DNA of 64,000 nt. It comes from Methanosarcina sp. DH2. Its GTDB lineage: Archaea; Halobacteriota; Methanosarcinia; Methanosarcinales; Methanosarcinaceae. Positions 36,298 through 44,434 of this stretch are shown here, piece by piece. The position numbers and the translations under genes are program-made. The notes under the pieces were generated by a model. That model had not been told where the DNA came from, did no database searches, and saw only the letters and a program-made list of their open reading frames with translations. Location of the stretch: the NCBI RefSeq assembly GCF_020804225.1, contig NZ_WJBI01000014.1:252-64251 (forward strand). The letters run 5' to 3'. Position 1 is the first letter of the stretch; every line of letters starts with the position of its first letter.

Positions 36298-36700
36298 ATC
36301 GAAAACGACATATCCACCAGCTACTTCTTCCGTGATGATGAACGCATAGCCAGACAAACAGCTGAAGGCGTTGAGTGGTACCTTTTCGACCACCTCGGCA
36401 GCACTTCCTCCCTGATGGTGGACGAGACCGGACTTGAGGTTGAACGCACTGAGTACTTCCCATACGGCCAGTTCAGGTCAGGCGGTCTGGAGAAATACGG
36501 TTTCGAAGGTCAGGAAAATAATGATGATACAGGGCTAATATACTACGGTGCAGGATGTACTACGGTCGCTGATGTACTACGGTGAAAGGTATTATTCGCC
36601 TGAATACAGGATTTTTGTTCAGCCAGATACACTGCTTCCTGATCCGTATAATACGCAGGCATTAAACAGGTATGCTATGCGCTGAGTAATAGAATAAAAG
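36298..36700 (+). pseudogene. RHS / YD-repeat core fragment, frameshifted
   Basis: From 36298 the frame gives ISTSYFFRDDERIARQ, then EWYLFDHLGSTSSLMVDETG, VERTEYFPYGQFRSGGLEKY, GFEGQENNDDTGLIYYGA, which is the core-domain end of an RHS/YD-repeat protein. At 36541 a 17-bp unit starting TACTACGGT is present three times (36541, 36558, 36575). This shifts the frame; reading resumes as MYYGERYYSPEYRIFVQPD and LLPDPYNTQALNRYA in the third copy's frame. A second shift at about 36670 breaks the expected RYAYALSN. Both ends are missing. RHS proteins are large toxin carriers or surface proteins; this piece is dead. Confidence 0.85.
36541..36583. repeat. 17-bp tandem triplication that breaks the RHS frame
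   Basis: TACTACGGTGCAGGATG, TACTACGGTCGCTGATG and a third TACTACGGT follow head to tail. Two extra 17-base units add 34 bases, shifting the frame by one. Confidence 0.85.
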
Positions 36701-37182
36701 CAGTAGACAGTCAACTACCCCTACCTGCCAGCCTGCGGCTGTCGAGAAAGGAGTATCCTGCTTATGAGGATGAATTTGGATGCCATTAACAATGCTAAAT
36801 GGTTAAATCATCGTTATAAACATGTAGCAGACAAACGCATACTACGAAAAAAATAATGTAAAAAGGACTTCATCTTCTCATACGGAATGCAAGGTTATGG
36901 CTTGCCCTGGGCTGGACAATTCTATATAATTGCCTTTTTTTGCCTGGAAGATGGAACGGCAGGAGATAAGGGCGTGGGCGCAGAACTTGCCGCCTTTCCT
37001 TTTCCAGTCCCGGGTCTGTCCCTGAAAACCTCAGCCTTGAAGACCTCCGGAAAAACCCGCTTGCCTGGCAGTTTGCCGGGATAAGTAGAAACTTAAAGAT
37101 TCATGCCATTTCCGGGCTCTGATCGTTTTATTCCATTTTATCACCGTTAACTATTTTTTATATTCTGCGTATTCTTAGTATT
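36701..37182. other. Intergenic region behind the RHS remnant
   Basis: No supported gene. A 28-codon frame at 36770-36856 (MNLDAINNAKWLNHRYKHVA) could be a scrap of an RHS tip domain but is too short to call. The rest to 37182 has no recognisable signal apart from AT-rich promoter-like sequence at about 37125-37170. Confidence 0.4.
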
Positions 37183-38025
37183 ATGACCCTTCCAGAAGTT
37201 TGTCCACTTGATGAAAACCAGACATGCAAAGGGCGGGATTGCCACCTCTTCTGCCTGGAATGGAGAACAAGGGAACCTACCTGCCTTATAGGCTACAATA
37301 CAACAAGTAAAGTCAGGTCCGGCAAGGACGGCCGTAAAAAAGACACTTATGCAGAAGACACCTTTCGCAAGTTAGAGGGGCAGCCTGTGCACAGATGGAA
37401 AAATGTCTCTGAAAAAGGAGACTGGACACCTACCAGACCGGCAGAAAGGCTTCACGAAAGACATTTAGAAAGGCCTCCTGAAAGACATTTAGAAAGGCCT
37501 CCTGAAAGACATTTAGAGAAGTCTCCTGAAAGACATTTAGAAAGATCTTCGGACAGGCCTGTTGAGAAAAAGGAAGAGAAACCTTCTCATGCTGTGGAAA
37601 GAGACCCCCAGAAATATTTCTTCGGATGCCGCGAAGCAGCCATGGATACAAAACCTGAAAGAAGCCCTGAAGAAGATTTAGAAAAAAGGCCGCACGGGAG
37701 ACAGGCTTCCAGCGAGGCTGAGAGAGCTTCCATTAGACTGGAAGCTAGGCTGAAAAAAGAGCCTGTCGAAGAAGACCCGATTATATATGCAAAGCCGCAG
37801 CCAAAGGCTCAGGAAAAACCAAAAGTCCAGGAAAAAATAATTTCCAGAGATAAGCATGCAACAATCTTTGCATCCTGTGACGGAGAAGAAAAGAAAAATA
37901 TTTATCCTTCCGGCAGGGAAGAAAAACCAAGAAAGACTACTGAAAACGGGGAAAAGCGAAAAAAGTTTGACGAAGTAATGGAAATTGATCTTCCAGATAA
38001 TTACGAAGAGGAGTTCTGGAGTTAA
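37183..38025 (+). CDS. Hypothetical charged protein with N-terminal cysteine cluster
   Basis: The 280-residue protein opens with five cysteines at 7, 15, 20, 24 and 34 (VCPLDENQTCKGRDC, FCLEWR, PTCLIGYN), a likely metal site. The rest is highly charged and probably unstructured. Residues 92-123 are four eight-residue repeats, RHLERPPE or close variants. Proline, glutamate and lysine dominate to the end, which closes with an acidic EIDLPDNYEEEFWS. No signal peptide or membrane helix is seen. I do not recognise a family; it looks like a Methanosarcina-specific protein. It stands alone. Confidence 0.7.
   Translation: MTLPEVCPLDENQTCKGRDCHLFCLEWRTREPTCLIGYNTTSKVRSGKDGRKKDTYAEDTFRKLEGQPVHRWKNVSEKGDWTPTRPAERLHERHLERPPERHLERPPERHLEKSPERHLERSSDRPVEKKEEKPSHAVERDPQKYFFGCREAAMDTKPERSPEEDLEKRPHGRQASSEAERASIRLEARLKKEPVEEDPIIYAKPQPKAQEKPKVQEKIISRDKHATIFASCDGEEKKNIYPSGREEKPRKTTENGEKRKKFDEVMEIDLPDNYEEEFWS
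37456..37551 (+). repeat. 24-bp in-frame tandem repeat, four units
   Basis: GAAAGACATTTAGAAAGGCC plus TCCT is repeated at 37456, 37480, 37504 and 37528 inside the charged hypothetical gene; the first two are identical and the last two carry a few changes. Confidence 0.92.
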
Positions 38026-38665
38026 AAAATTTCCAATCCTGAAAAATAAATAATCAGGATGCTCAAAATTAATTTGTGAAGGTAAAATTAATTTAGGGTT
38101 AACCTCAAGTTAACTTAGGGTTAACAGAGCCAGCTAAAGTTAATAAAACCACTAAAGTTGATTGAATAATTAGAAATTAACTTAGAATTAACTTAAAATT
38201 AACTTAGAATTAACCTAGAATTAACCTAGAATTAACCTAGAATTAACTTAGAATTGATTTAGAGAAAACTAGCATTACCCGGAATTGTTCAAAATTACTC
38301 AAATTAACCTGGAATTGATCGAATTAACTTAGAATAGAACAACAGGTCGGAGTTTTGAAAAAAAACCGTTTAGAGCCCAAAAAAGAAGAAAATGTTTTTT
38401 TCATTTTCTGAGTTTCCAACAGGCCTGCAGGACCTGCTTGATGAAACCTTTCCTGGTTCGTGGATTGATTCCGGGCATTATGCCTTCTAAGATTTTGCTT
38501 CTTAAAGCAGGGTATGTGAGTTATAATTAGAGATTTATATAGAAGAAGATGAATAAAAATATGAAATAAATAAAGCTCCTGCATATTGGAAACGTTAGGT
38601 TTTCGTTCGTGTTATTCAATTTTATTTTCTATGTTAAAGCAAGAATAGGGATGCAATGATTAAGG
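38026..38665. other. AT-rich intergenic region with repeats
   Basis: About 640 bases without a supported gene. TTAAC-containing repeats dominate from 38085 to 38335; the regular part is listed separately. A frame on the minus strand at 38324-38584 has no motif or ribosome site that I would trust. Confidence 0.5.
38177..38253. repeat. 11-bp tandem repeat, seven units
   Basis: TTAACYTAGAA units start at 38177, 38188, 38199, 38210, 38221, 38232 and 38243, followed by degenerate copies to about 38335. The 11-base period is close to one turn of DNA, so the AT steps face one side of the helix. Confidence 0.92.
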
Positions 38666-39460
38666 ATGGACCGCCAGACATACCAGAAGATGTACAGTTC
38701 ACTGCATAACTTTGGAGACGTTTTCCGCCTCTCAGAGGAATACACCAGACCTGCAGGCATGATTGCTACCATTCTTAACCAGAAGGTCGTGAAAATGACC
38801 AGGTTCAAGCACAGGAAGGTTTATTCCAGAGAAAAGGAACTCTTTTTGAGGTGGAAGCAGGGGCGATCTATTCTTGAACTTGCGGAGTATACACTTTTTC
38901 CTCCAACACTCATGGCTTCCTTGATCCTTAAGAACTGTGAGCTGTCCCGAAAAAGCATAAACTGGCTGTTCAAGCACCTCGATTGCATCGAAAGCCGCCG
39001 CCTGAGAAAAGAGGTCAGAAAAGCCCTTGACGCGGACTATTTCTTTTCGCCTCGTGCCCATGAGATGCAGTGCAAAAAAGGCGAAATGGGAGAAGAGATT
39101 ATCCGCAAATGGCTGGATGACAGGAGCATTTCTTACTGCACTGAAGCTGAAATTAGGGCCCAGGGAGACGGCAAGACTCCGGACTTTGTCCTTTCAGACC
39201 CGATCCCCATAGAGGACCATATGGTCAGGTGGATTGAGAGCAAAGCTCTCTTCGGGGACGATTTTGAGCACAAACATTACGCAAAGAAACAATTCAGGGA
39301 ATATGCCGACATTTTCGGAGAAGGCATGGTAGTCTACTGGTATGGTTACCTGGAAGACCTCCCGTCCGAAGGTGAGGGCTACCTGATAAAAGACCACAGC
39401 TTTTTTGGAGAATATAAAGAGCAGACTGATGAATTGTTCAACTATCTGGTATACTGGTGA
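38666..39460 (+). CDS. Predicted PD-(D/E)XK nuclease, archaeal homologue of CDIN1 (C15orf41)
   Basis: The 264-residue protein matches the archaeal-eukaryotic family that includes human CDIN1. The N-terminal half (1-125) is helical and helix-turn-helix-like (GRSILELAEYTLFPPTLMAS). The C-terminal half is a restriction-endonuclease-like domain with GEMGEEIIRKWL, the TPD motif KTPDFVL, and the ExK motif VRWIESKALFGD followed by YAKKQFREYADIFGEG. These give a complete PD-(D/E)XK site near residues 150-195. It likely cuts or binds nucleic acids; the substrate is not known. It stands alone. Confidence 0.85.
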   Translation: MDRQTYQKMYSSLHNFGDVFRLSEEYTRPAGMIATILNQKVVKMTRFKHRKVYSREKELFLRWKQGRSILELAEYTLFPPTLMASLILKNCELSRKSINWLFKHLDCIESRRLRKEVRKALDADYFFSPRAHEMQCKKGEMGEEIIRKWLDDRSISYCTEAEIRAQGDGKTPDFVLSDPIPIEDHMVRWIESKALFGDDFEHKHYAKKQFREYADIFGEGMVVYWYGYLEDLPSEGEGYLIKDHSFFGEYKEQTDELFNYLVYW

Positions 39461-39463
39461 GTT

Positions 39464-39590
39464 GCCCCGCCCGAGTTGTGCCACCCGAGTTGCGCCACCC
39501 GAGTTGCGCCACCCGAGTTGCGCCTCGGGAGTACGCGGTCCTTTTCGCTCCGCTTCGCTTCGCTCAAGAGGACTAATTTATGGCTTATAG
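39464..39590. repeat. Dispersed GC-rich repeat, second location
   Basis: CCCGAGTTGCGCCAC is repeated four times in tandem from about 39470, ending in a CGCCTCGGGAGTACGCGG segment, TCCTTTTCGCTCCGCTTCGC and CAAGAGGACTAATTTAT. The same parts occur at 29748-30005, so this is a dispersed repeat family. Confidence 0.8.
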
Positions 39591-40088
39591 CAGTGAACTT
39601 TACTCAAGAAAACTGAATTACAATATCTCTACTCTTTGCAACGTCATTCACTATACCAAACGGTTTTTATCACGCTCGACGCGGTAGAGCGGTCTTTTAG
39701 ACAAAAAAGAGAAAGGCCAGCAAGATGCGAAAAATTAAAGCAAAAATAAATCGATAAGTAAAAGCAGCTAAAAACTCCAAGGAGTCAAAAGTATTTAACG
39801 GTACAAATAACAGAGTAAAATAATGTATTAAAAGTACTCCTTTCAAGCTCCGTTTTTATTTTTGTTATCTTATGTTTTTTCACATTTTTTCCCGACCTGT
39901 ATCTTTATTTCTTTTCGCTTTTTAACTTCGAGATTATAAATACAATTATCCTGGCATATCATACAGGATTCATTTTTGCTTCATCCAATACTGTTTTTAT
40001 TAGATATATCGTAAAGAGCGTCAAGACCAGATTGTATTAACACGAAAATATAATTATCCAATATATAACTGGAATACGGGGGGCAAAT
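39591..40088. other. AT-rich intergenic region before the F420 oxidoreductase
   Basis: No supported gene in about 500 bases. TATA-like ATTAGATATATCG near 40000 and ATATATAAC near 40060 may act as promoter elements for the gene at 40089, whose ribosome site is GGGGG at about 40077. Confidence 0.45.
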
Positions 40089-41087
40089 ATGCTTAAGATA
40101 GGATGTAAAATTGGACCTGAACAGTTTCCACCTTTAGAGATGCTGGAACAGGTGATCGCAGCCGAGAAAAATGGGTTTGAAAGTATAGATGTTAGTGACC
40201 ATTTCCATCCCTGGAGCGAGGAGGGACAGGCATGTTTTACCTGGAGCTGGCTTGGAGCCGCAGCTGCAAGGACAGAGACCATTGAACTGGGTCCGGGGGT
40301 CACATGCCCAATTTTGCGCTATAATCCGGCTATCATTGCGCAGGCAGCGGCAACTGTCTCTTCTCTGGCTGGAGGCAGAACCTATCTAGGAGTAGGGACC
40401 GGGGAAGCGCTCAATGAATACCCGGTGACCTACGAATGGCCGACTTTTAGAGAGCGCCAGGCAATGATGATTGAAGCCATACAACTTATCCGCAGCCTCT
40501 GGACCGGAGAAAAGATAGATTTCGAAGGGTGCTATTACCGCATGAAGCAGGCTAAACTGTATACCCTGCCCAAAAATGAGATTCCCATATATATTTCGTC
40601 CCTTGTTCCGGAAAGCGCCTACCTTGCCGGATATTACGGGGACGGGCTTATGACCGTAGGAGGAGCTCTGGAGATGCCGGAATATGAACAGATGCTTTCT
40701 GAGGTCAGAAGAGGGGCCACTGATGCCGGCAAAGACTTTGAAAAGATGCCAAAAGCTATAGAACTTTTTGTAGATTATACCGGAGATCTCGAAAAAGCGG
40801 TTGAGAGCTTCAAAAAATACTGGGCAGGAGCTTTAATACCTGCCCTTTTCCTGAATAAAATCTATACTCCTACCATGTCTGTGCAGAACGGCAAAGTAGT
40901 TGGTAAGGATATTATTCAGAAATCAGTCCTCATATCAGATGACCCGGAAAAGCACATAGAATTTGCAAAACAGTATATTGATGCAGGTTTTACACATCTA
41001 TACTTTCACTCGGCAGCACAGGACCAGGTAGCTTTTATCGAGGGTTATGGAAAAGACGTTTTACCTGCTTTAAAGAAAATGGGATAA
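40089..41087 (+). CDS. LLM-class F420-dependent oxidoreductase (glucose-6-phosphate dehydrogenase-like)
   Basis: The 332-residue protein is a TIM-barrel bacterial-luciferase-like enzyme using coenzyme F420. IDVSDHFHPWSEEGQ is the F420 pocket motif shared with F420-dependent glucose-6-phosphate dehydrogenase; VTCPILRYNPAIIAQAAATV and GRTYLGVGTGEALNEYPV are further family marks. Length fits. The true substrate in a methanogen is unknown; a sugar phosphate or another secondary alcohol is possible. It is convergent with rad50 over a T-rich stretch. Confidence 0.9.
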   Translation: MLKIGCKIGPEQFPPLEMLEQVIAAEKNGFESIDVSDHFHPWSEEGQACFTWSWLGAAAARTETIELGPGVTCPILRYNPAIIAQAAATVSSLAGGRTYLGVGTGEALNEYPVTYEWPTFRERQAMMIEAIQLIRSLWTGEKIDFEGCYYRMKQAKLYTLPKNEIPIYISSLVPESAYLAGYYGDGLMTVGGALEMPEYEQMLSEVRRGATDAGKDFEKMPKAIELFVDYTGDLEKAVESFKKYWAGALIPALFLNKIYTPTMSVQNGKVVGKDIIQKSVLISDDPEKHIEFAKQYIDAGFTHLYFHSAAQDQVAFIEGYGKDVLPALKKMG

Positions 41088-41094
41088 ATATTCC

Positions 41095-41175
41095 CGTTAA
41101 ACTTATTTTTTTCTGCTATTTAATTTTAATTTTACTTTGCCTTTTAATACGTTCCATACTGCGCAGGACTTTCCT
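41095..41175. terminator. T-rich stretch between convergent genes
   Basis: TTATTTTTTTCTGC and TTTAATTTTAATTTTAC lie just behind the F420 oxidoreductase stop and fit archaeal U-rich termination. No clear hairpin is seen. Confidence 0.35.
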
Positions 41176-41197
41176 TTACCGTGCAAGAAAGTTTTTT

Positions 41198-44100
41198 TTA
41201 AAGCCTTAAGATTGAAGACATATTGGTAAGAGGGTCTTTTTCTACCTGGAAAACATGGTCTGCAGAATCGATAAGAGAGTCATCGTGAGAAACCACTATG
41301 ATTTGACCGACTCCAATGCTTCGCATCATATCTATGAGTTTCAAAAGCTGCCTGATGTGCCCGCGGTCCAGAAAAACTGTGGGTTCATCAAGGATCATTG
41401 GAGGAAGCCCTTCTGCCCTGTCTCCGCCAAAGCCAAGTGCGAGGAGCCTGTAGATTGCACAGCGCAGGACAAGGTTGAAGATTGCACGCTCGCCTCCGCT
41501 CAGGAGTTTGGGCTCGAGAGGGGTGCCGTCTTTTCTGTAAACAGTCAGGTTGTATTCCGGATCAAGCTCGATATGTGAATAAGCGTTGTTTGTATACATG
41601 AAGCCGAACATCTCATTTAAGAGGACGGAGAGGGCACCTATATTCCTTGCCCGCATATCAGCCCGGACGCGCAGATAAGTATTTTCAAGCTCTTCGGCAT
41701 TTCCGTATACGGCTTCAAGATACAGCCGTTTGTTTTCAAGAGCCCTCAGCTCTTCTTTGAGTTCTCTGAGGCGCTTTAAGCTGTTTTCAGTCATGCCGAT
41801 TTCTTTAAGTAAAGCATCTTTTTCGACAGTTACATCCCGGATATTCTCTGCAATTTTTACCTGAGCCTGTTCAAACTGAGAGCGCTTCTGCTGGAGTTCT
41901 TCAAGCCTGTTTCCTTCCAGTTTATCTTCCAGCTGCTTTATCCTCTCGCTGCGTTCAAGGATATCGCGGTCAAAGAAACCTACCTTTTCTGCCAGATTTC
42001 GTATAGCAGTCTCAAGCTCGGAGATTTTATGCCTGGTATTTTCCATGCGGAGCAGGTTAGCCTGAAGTTTTTTTGCCTGCCCGAGAAGCCTTTCACTTTC
42101 GGCATGGGCTTTTTTTGCCTCATTTTCTTTTTTCCGCACGGCTTCGAGACCAAGTTCGAGAGCTTCAAGTTTTTCTTTTGACAAAGTTTCCTTTTCTGCA
42201 AACACTTTTAATTTTTGATTGATCTCTCCAAGCCTTTGCCCGTAATTTTCGATCAGAGCAAGGGAAGTCCGGATTCTTCCGTTCAGGGCTTCGATTTCAG
42301 AGACATTTTCGGCAAGCTTTCTTTCAAAAGCTTTTGCCTCATGGAGAGCCTTTTCACTTTCACTGTGAGCGTTTTGAGCCGCCCTTTCCTGGTCCTGCAG
42401 GGCTTTAGTGTCCGAAAGAAGCTGACTAAGTGAGGCTTCAATTTCCTGTTTCCGTCTATTAAGGCTCTCAAGCTTCAGGGAGTCTTCCTCTATCCGGGCT
42501 CTATGGGTCTCTATCAGTTTCCCGGAAGCTTTTGCCTTCTCCGTGAGCTTTTCAATTTCAATGTCATAATCCGAAATCTGCTTTTCCAGCTTCTTTGCAT
42601 CCTTGAGTCGAGTGAGTTTTTTCTCAAGTTCAGCATGTTGAAGCTTTATTTCTGCAAGTTCCGAAGCAAGCTTTCCTTTTTTCTCTTCGCATTCTTCTGC
42701 CGTGCACGCGATTTCTGACCCTTTAAGTTCCTGCCCGCAGGTAGGGCATTTCCCTTCGGCAAGCAGTTCCCTGTTTTTCCGGAGGATGTTTTCAATTTCC
42801 CTTAAAGTAGCCTCAAGCTCTTTTTCCCGCCCATGCAACCTGTTTTTGTTTTCCAGCAGAATCTCGCTAAAATCTTCCAGATTATCGAGCTGGCCTCCGG
42901 TAAAGCCAAGCCCTTTCAGTTCGGATAAAACCCCGGACTTTTGCTCCCGGATATCCAGTACTGATTTTGAGTTGTCTCTGAGTTCATTTTCAAGAACCTC
43001 GATTTCTGTGCTTCCTTTCCGGAATGCAGCCCTGCAGTTTTGCAGTTCCTTTTCAAGCTCAAGCAGGTTTGAGTCTCCGGTTTCTTTTTCCTGAAGGGAG
43101 AGACCAAGCTTTGCCGAAACCTCATTTTTCCGGTCCCTGAGAAGACTTTCTTTTTCTTCAAGCCCTTTTATAACCGAAGCGATTTCATCAATAGCCCCAG
43201 GGTCTTCACTTAAGCCTGTTTTAAAGCCCGCTTTTTCTTTCAGTCCTTTATTTTCCTCTTCGAGCTTCCTTATATTTTCCCTGTACCCTTCAATTTCCTT
43301 ATTTGCAGCCCCGATACTGGCCCTGCACTCAAGCAGAGTATGTTCAGCTTCAATCCTTTCTTTTTCAAGCTCGTTTAAAGCATGTACGCTGGTTTCTTCT
43401 TCTTTCAGGAGAAGGGCAAGTTCTTTTGATGCAGAGTTTACCTTTTCCCTTGAAGAGGACTCCTCTTTTTCCTGGCGCAAAAGCAGAGGTTCAATTTCGA
43501 GGCCTCCAAAGCAGCACTCATCTCTCAAGCCAGTGTTTTCTTCCCCGAGTTCAAGCAAAACATGCCTGTACCCCTGGGCTTCCCCTGAAAAGACTTCCTT
43601 TTCCTTAAAACAGCCTGCCTTATCTTCCTGAGCCTTAAAGATAGCCTGTTTCAAAGCCTCAATTTCCTGCAGGCGTTCCCTGTAGTCTGCAATTCTGAGG
43701 TCAAGTTCTCCTTTACGAGCAGCTGCAAATTCTTTTTTGTCATTAAGACTATCCAAGGCAACGTCAGCATCTTTCACCTTTTGCCTGAGCCTGTTAAGTG
43801 AGGCAAAGGGTTCAGTGCTTTCAATTCCTTCGATTTCGGCTTTCACGCCCGAAAGGCTGTTTTTTGCATCCCTCTCAAGCCTTCGGACAGCCGTCTTCGC
43901 ATAGCCGGCTCTTTCGCGATACTCCTCAAGCTTTCCTAGCTGCAACAGGTCATCAATCATGCGCTGCCTATCCTTTGGCTTTGCATTGATAAGAACGTCA
44001 ATTTCTCCCTGCCGGATATACGCGCAGTTCCTGTACGCTTCTTCATCCATGTTCAAGAGGGCACATACCTCTTCATAGGTTCGGGTCGCTTGGTCAACAA

Positions 44101-44434
44101 TATTCTCCCCGTCCGCATAGAGCACGCACCTTGAACTTGAAGCATTTTCACTTTTCGCAGAGTACCTGAAAGCCTGCTCAAGGAGATACTCCTTCCCGAG
44201 ATGTTCAAAGCCCAGGTTGATTTTTGCACTCTCAGCCCCTTTGAAAATCATATCCGCAAGTACAAAGTCCTTTGAAAGGATCTTGCTCCCGAAAAGCCCC
44301 ATGAAGCAGGCTTCGAGCAGGCTTGATTTCCCGCTCCCGTTTACCCCGGAAATAACTGTCACTCCATCTTCGAAAGCAAAGTCCAGCTTTTTGTAGCTCC
44401 GGATATTTTCTATGTACAGGTTTTTCAGCTTCAA
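41198..44434 (-). CDS. rad50: DNA repair ATPase Rad50
   Basis: The 1078-residue SMC-like ATPase works with Mre11 in double-strand break processing. Walker A is VISGVNGSGKSSLLEACF at about residue 30. Long coiled coils flank the zinc hook CPTCGQEL near residue 563. The C-terminal lobe has the signature KLLSGGERAIFNLVLRCA and Walker B PPMILDEPTVFLDRGH, with the His switch VVSHD. Its ATG overlaps the mre11 stop by four bases, so the two are coupled. Length is slightly above the archaeal norm. Confidence 0.97.
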   Translation of the reverse strand: MKLKNLYIENIRSYKKLDFAFEDGVTVISGVNGSGKSSLLEACFMGLFGSKILSKDFVLADMIFKGAESAKINLGFEHLGKEYLLEQAFRYSAKSENASSSRCVLYADGENIVDQATRTYEEVCALLNMDEEAYRNCAYIRQGEIDVLINAKPKDRQRMIDDLLQLGKLEEYRERAGYAKTAVRRLERDAKNSLSGVKAEIEGIESTEPFASLNRLRQKVKDADVALDSLNDKKEFAAARKGELDLRIADYRERLQEIEALKQAIFKAQEDKAGCFKEKEVFSGEAQGYRHVLLELGEENTGLRDECCFGGLEIEPLLLRQEKEESSSREKVNSASKELALLLKEEETSVHALNELEKERIEAEHTLLECRASIGAANKEIEGYRENIRKLEEENKGLKEKAGFKTGLSEDPGAIDEIASVIKGLEEKESLLRDRKNEVSAKLGLSLQEKETGDSNLLELEKELQNCRAAFRKGSTEIEVLENELRDNSKSVLDIREQKSGVLSELKGLGFTGGQLDNLEDFSEILLENKNRLHGREKELEATLREIENILRKNRELLAEGKCPTCGQELKGSEIACTAEECEEKKGKLASELAEIKLQHAELEKKLTRLKDAKKLEKQISDYDIEIEKLTEKAKASGKLIETHRARIEEDSLKLESLNRRKQEIEASLSQLLSDTKALQDQERAAQNAHSESEKALHEAKAFERKLAENVSEIEALNGRIRTSLALIENYGQRLGEINQKLKVFAEKETLSKEKLEALELGLEAVRKKENEAKKAHAESERLLGQAKKLQANLLRMENTRHKISELETAIRNLAEKVGFFDRDILERSERIKQLEDKLEGNRLEELQQKRSQFEQAQVKIAENIRDVTVEKDALLKEIGMTENSLKRLRELKEELRALENKRLYLEAVYGNAEELENTYLRVRADMRARNIGALSVLLNEMFGFMYTNNAYSHIELDPEYNLTVYRKDGTPLEPKLLSGGERAIFNLVLRCAIYRLLALGFGGDRAEGLPPMILDEPTVFLDRGHIRQLLKLIDMMRSIGVGQIIVVSHDDSLIDSADHVFQVEKDPLTNMSSILRL

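Noticed and set aside
36104-36349. Open frame before and into the RHS remnant
   Set aside because: It is in the wrong frame relative to the RHS reading, has no known motif and no ribosome site.
36770-36856. 28-codon frame MNLDAINNAKWLNHRYKHVA as a toxin tip of the RHS protein
   Set aside because: Too short and not in a continuous frame with the RHS core; the resemblance to a tip domain is only an impression.
38324-38584. 86-codon minus-strand frame
   Set aside because: No motif, no ribosome site and AT-rich intergenic composition; not enough to call a gene.
42702-43094. Long antisense frames inside rad50, mre11 and the large exoprotein gene
   Set aside because: They are serine- and arginine-rich shadows of strongly coding genes on the other strand.
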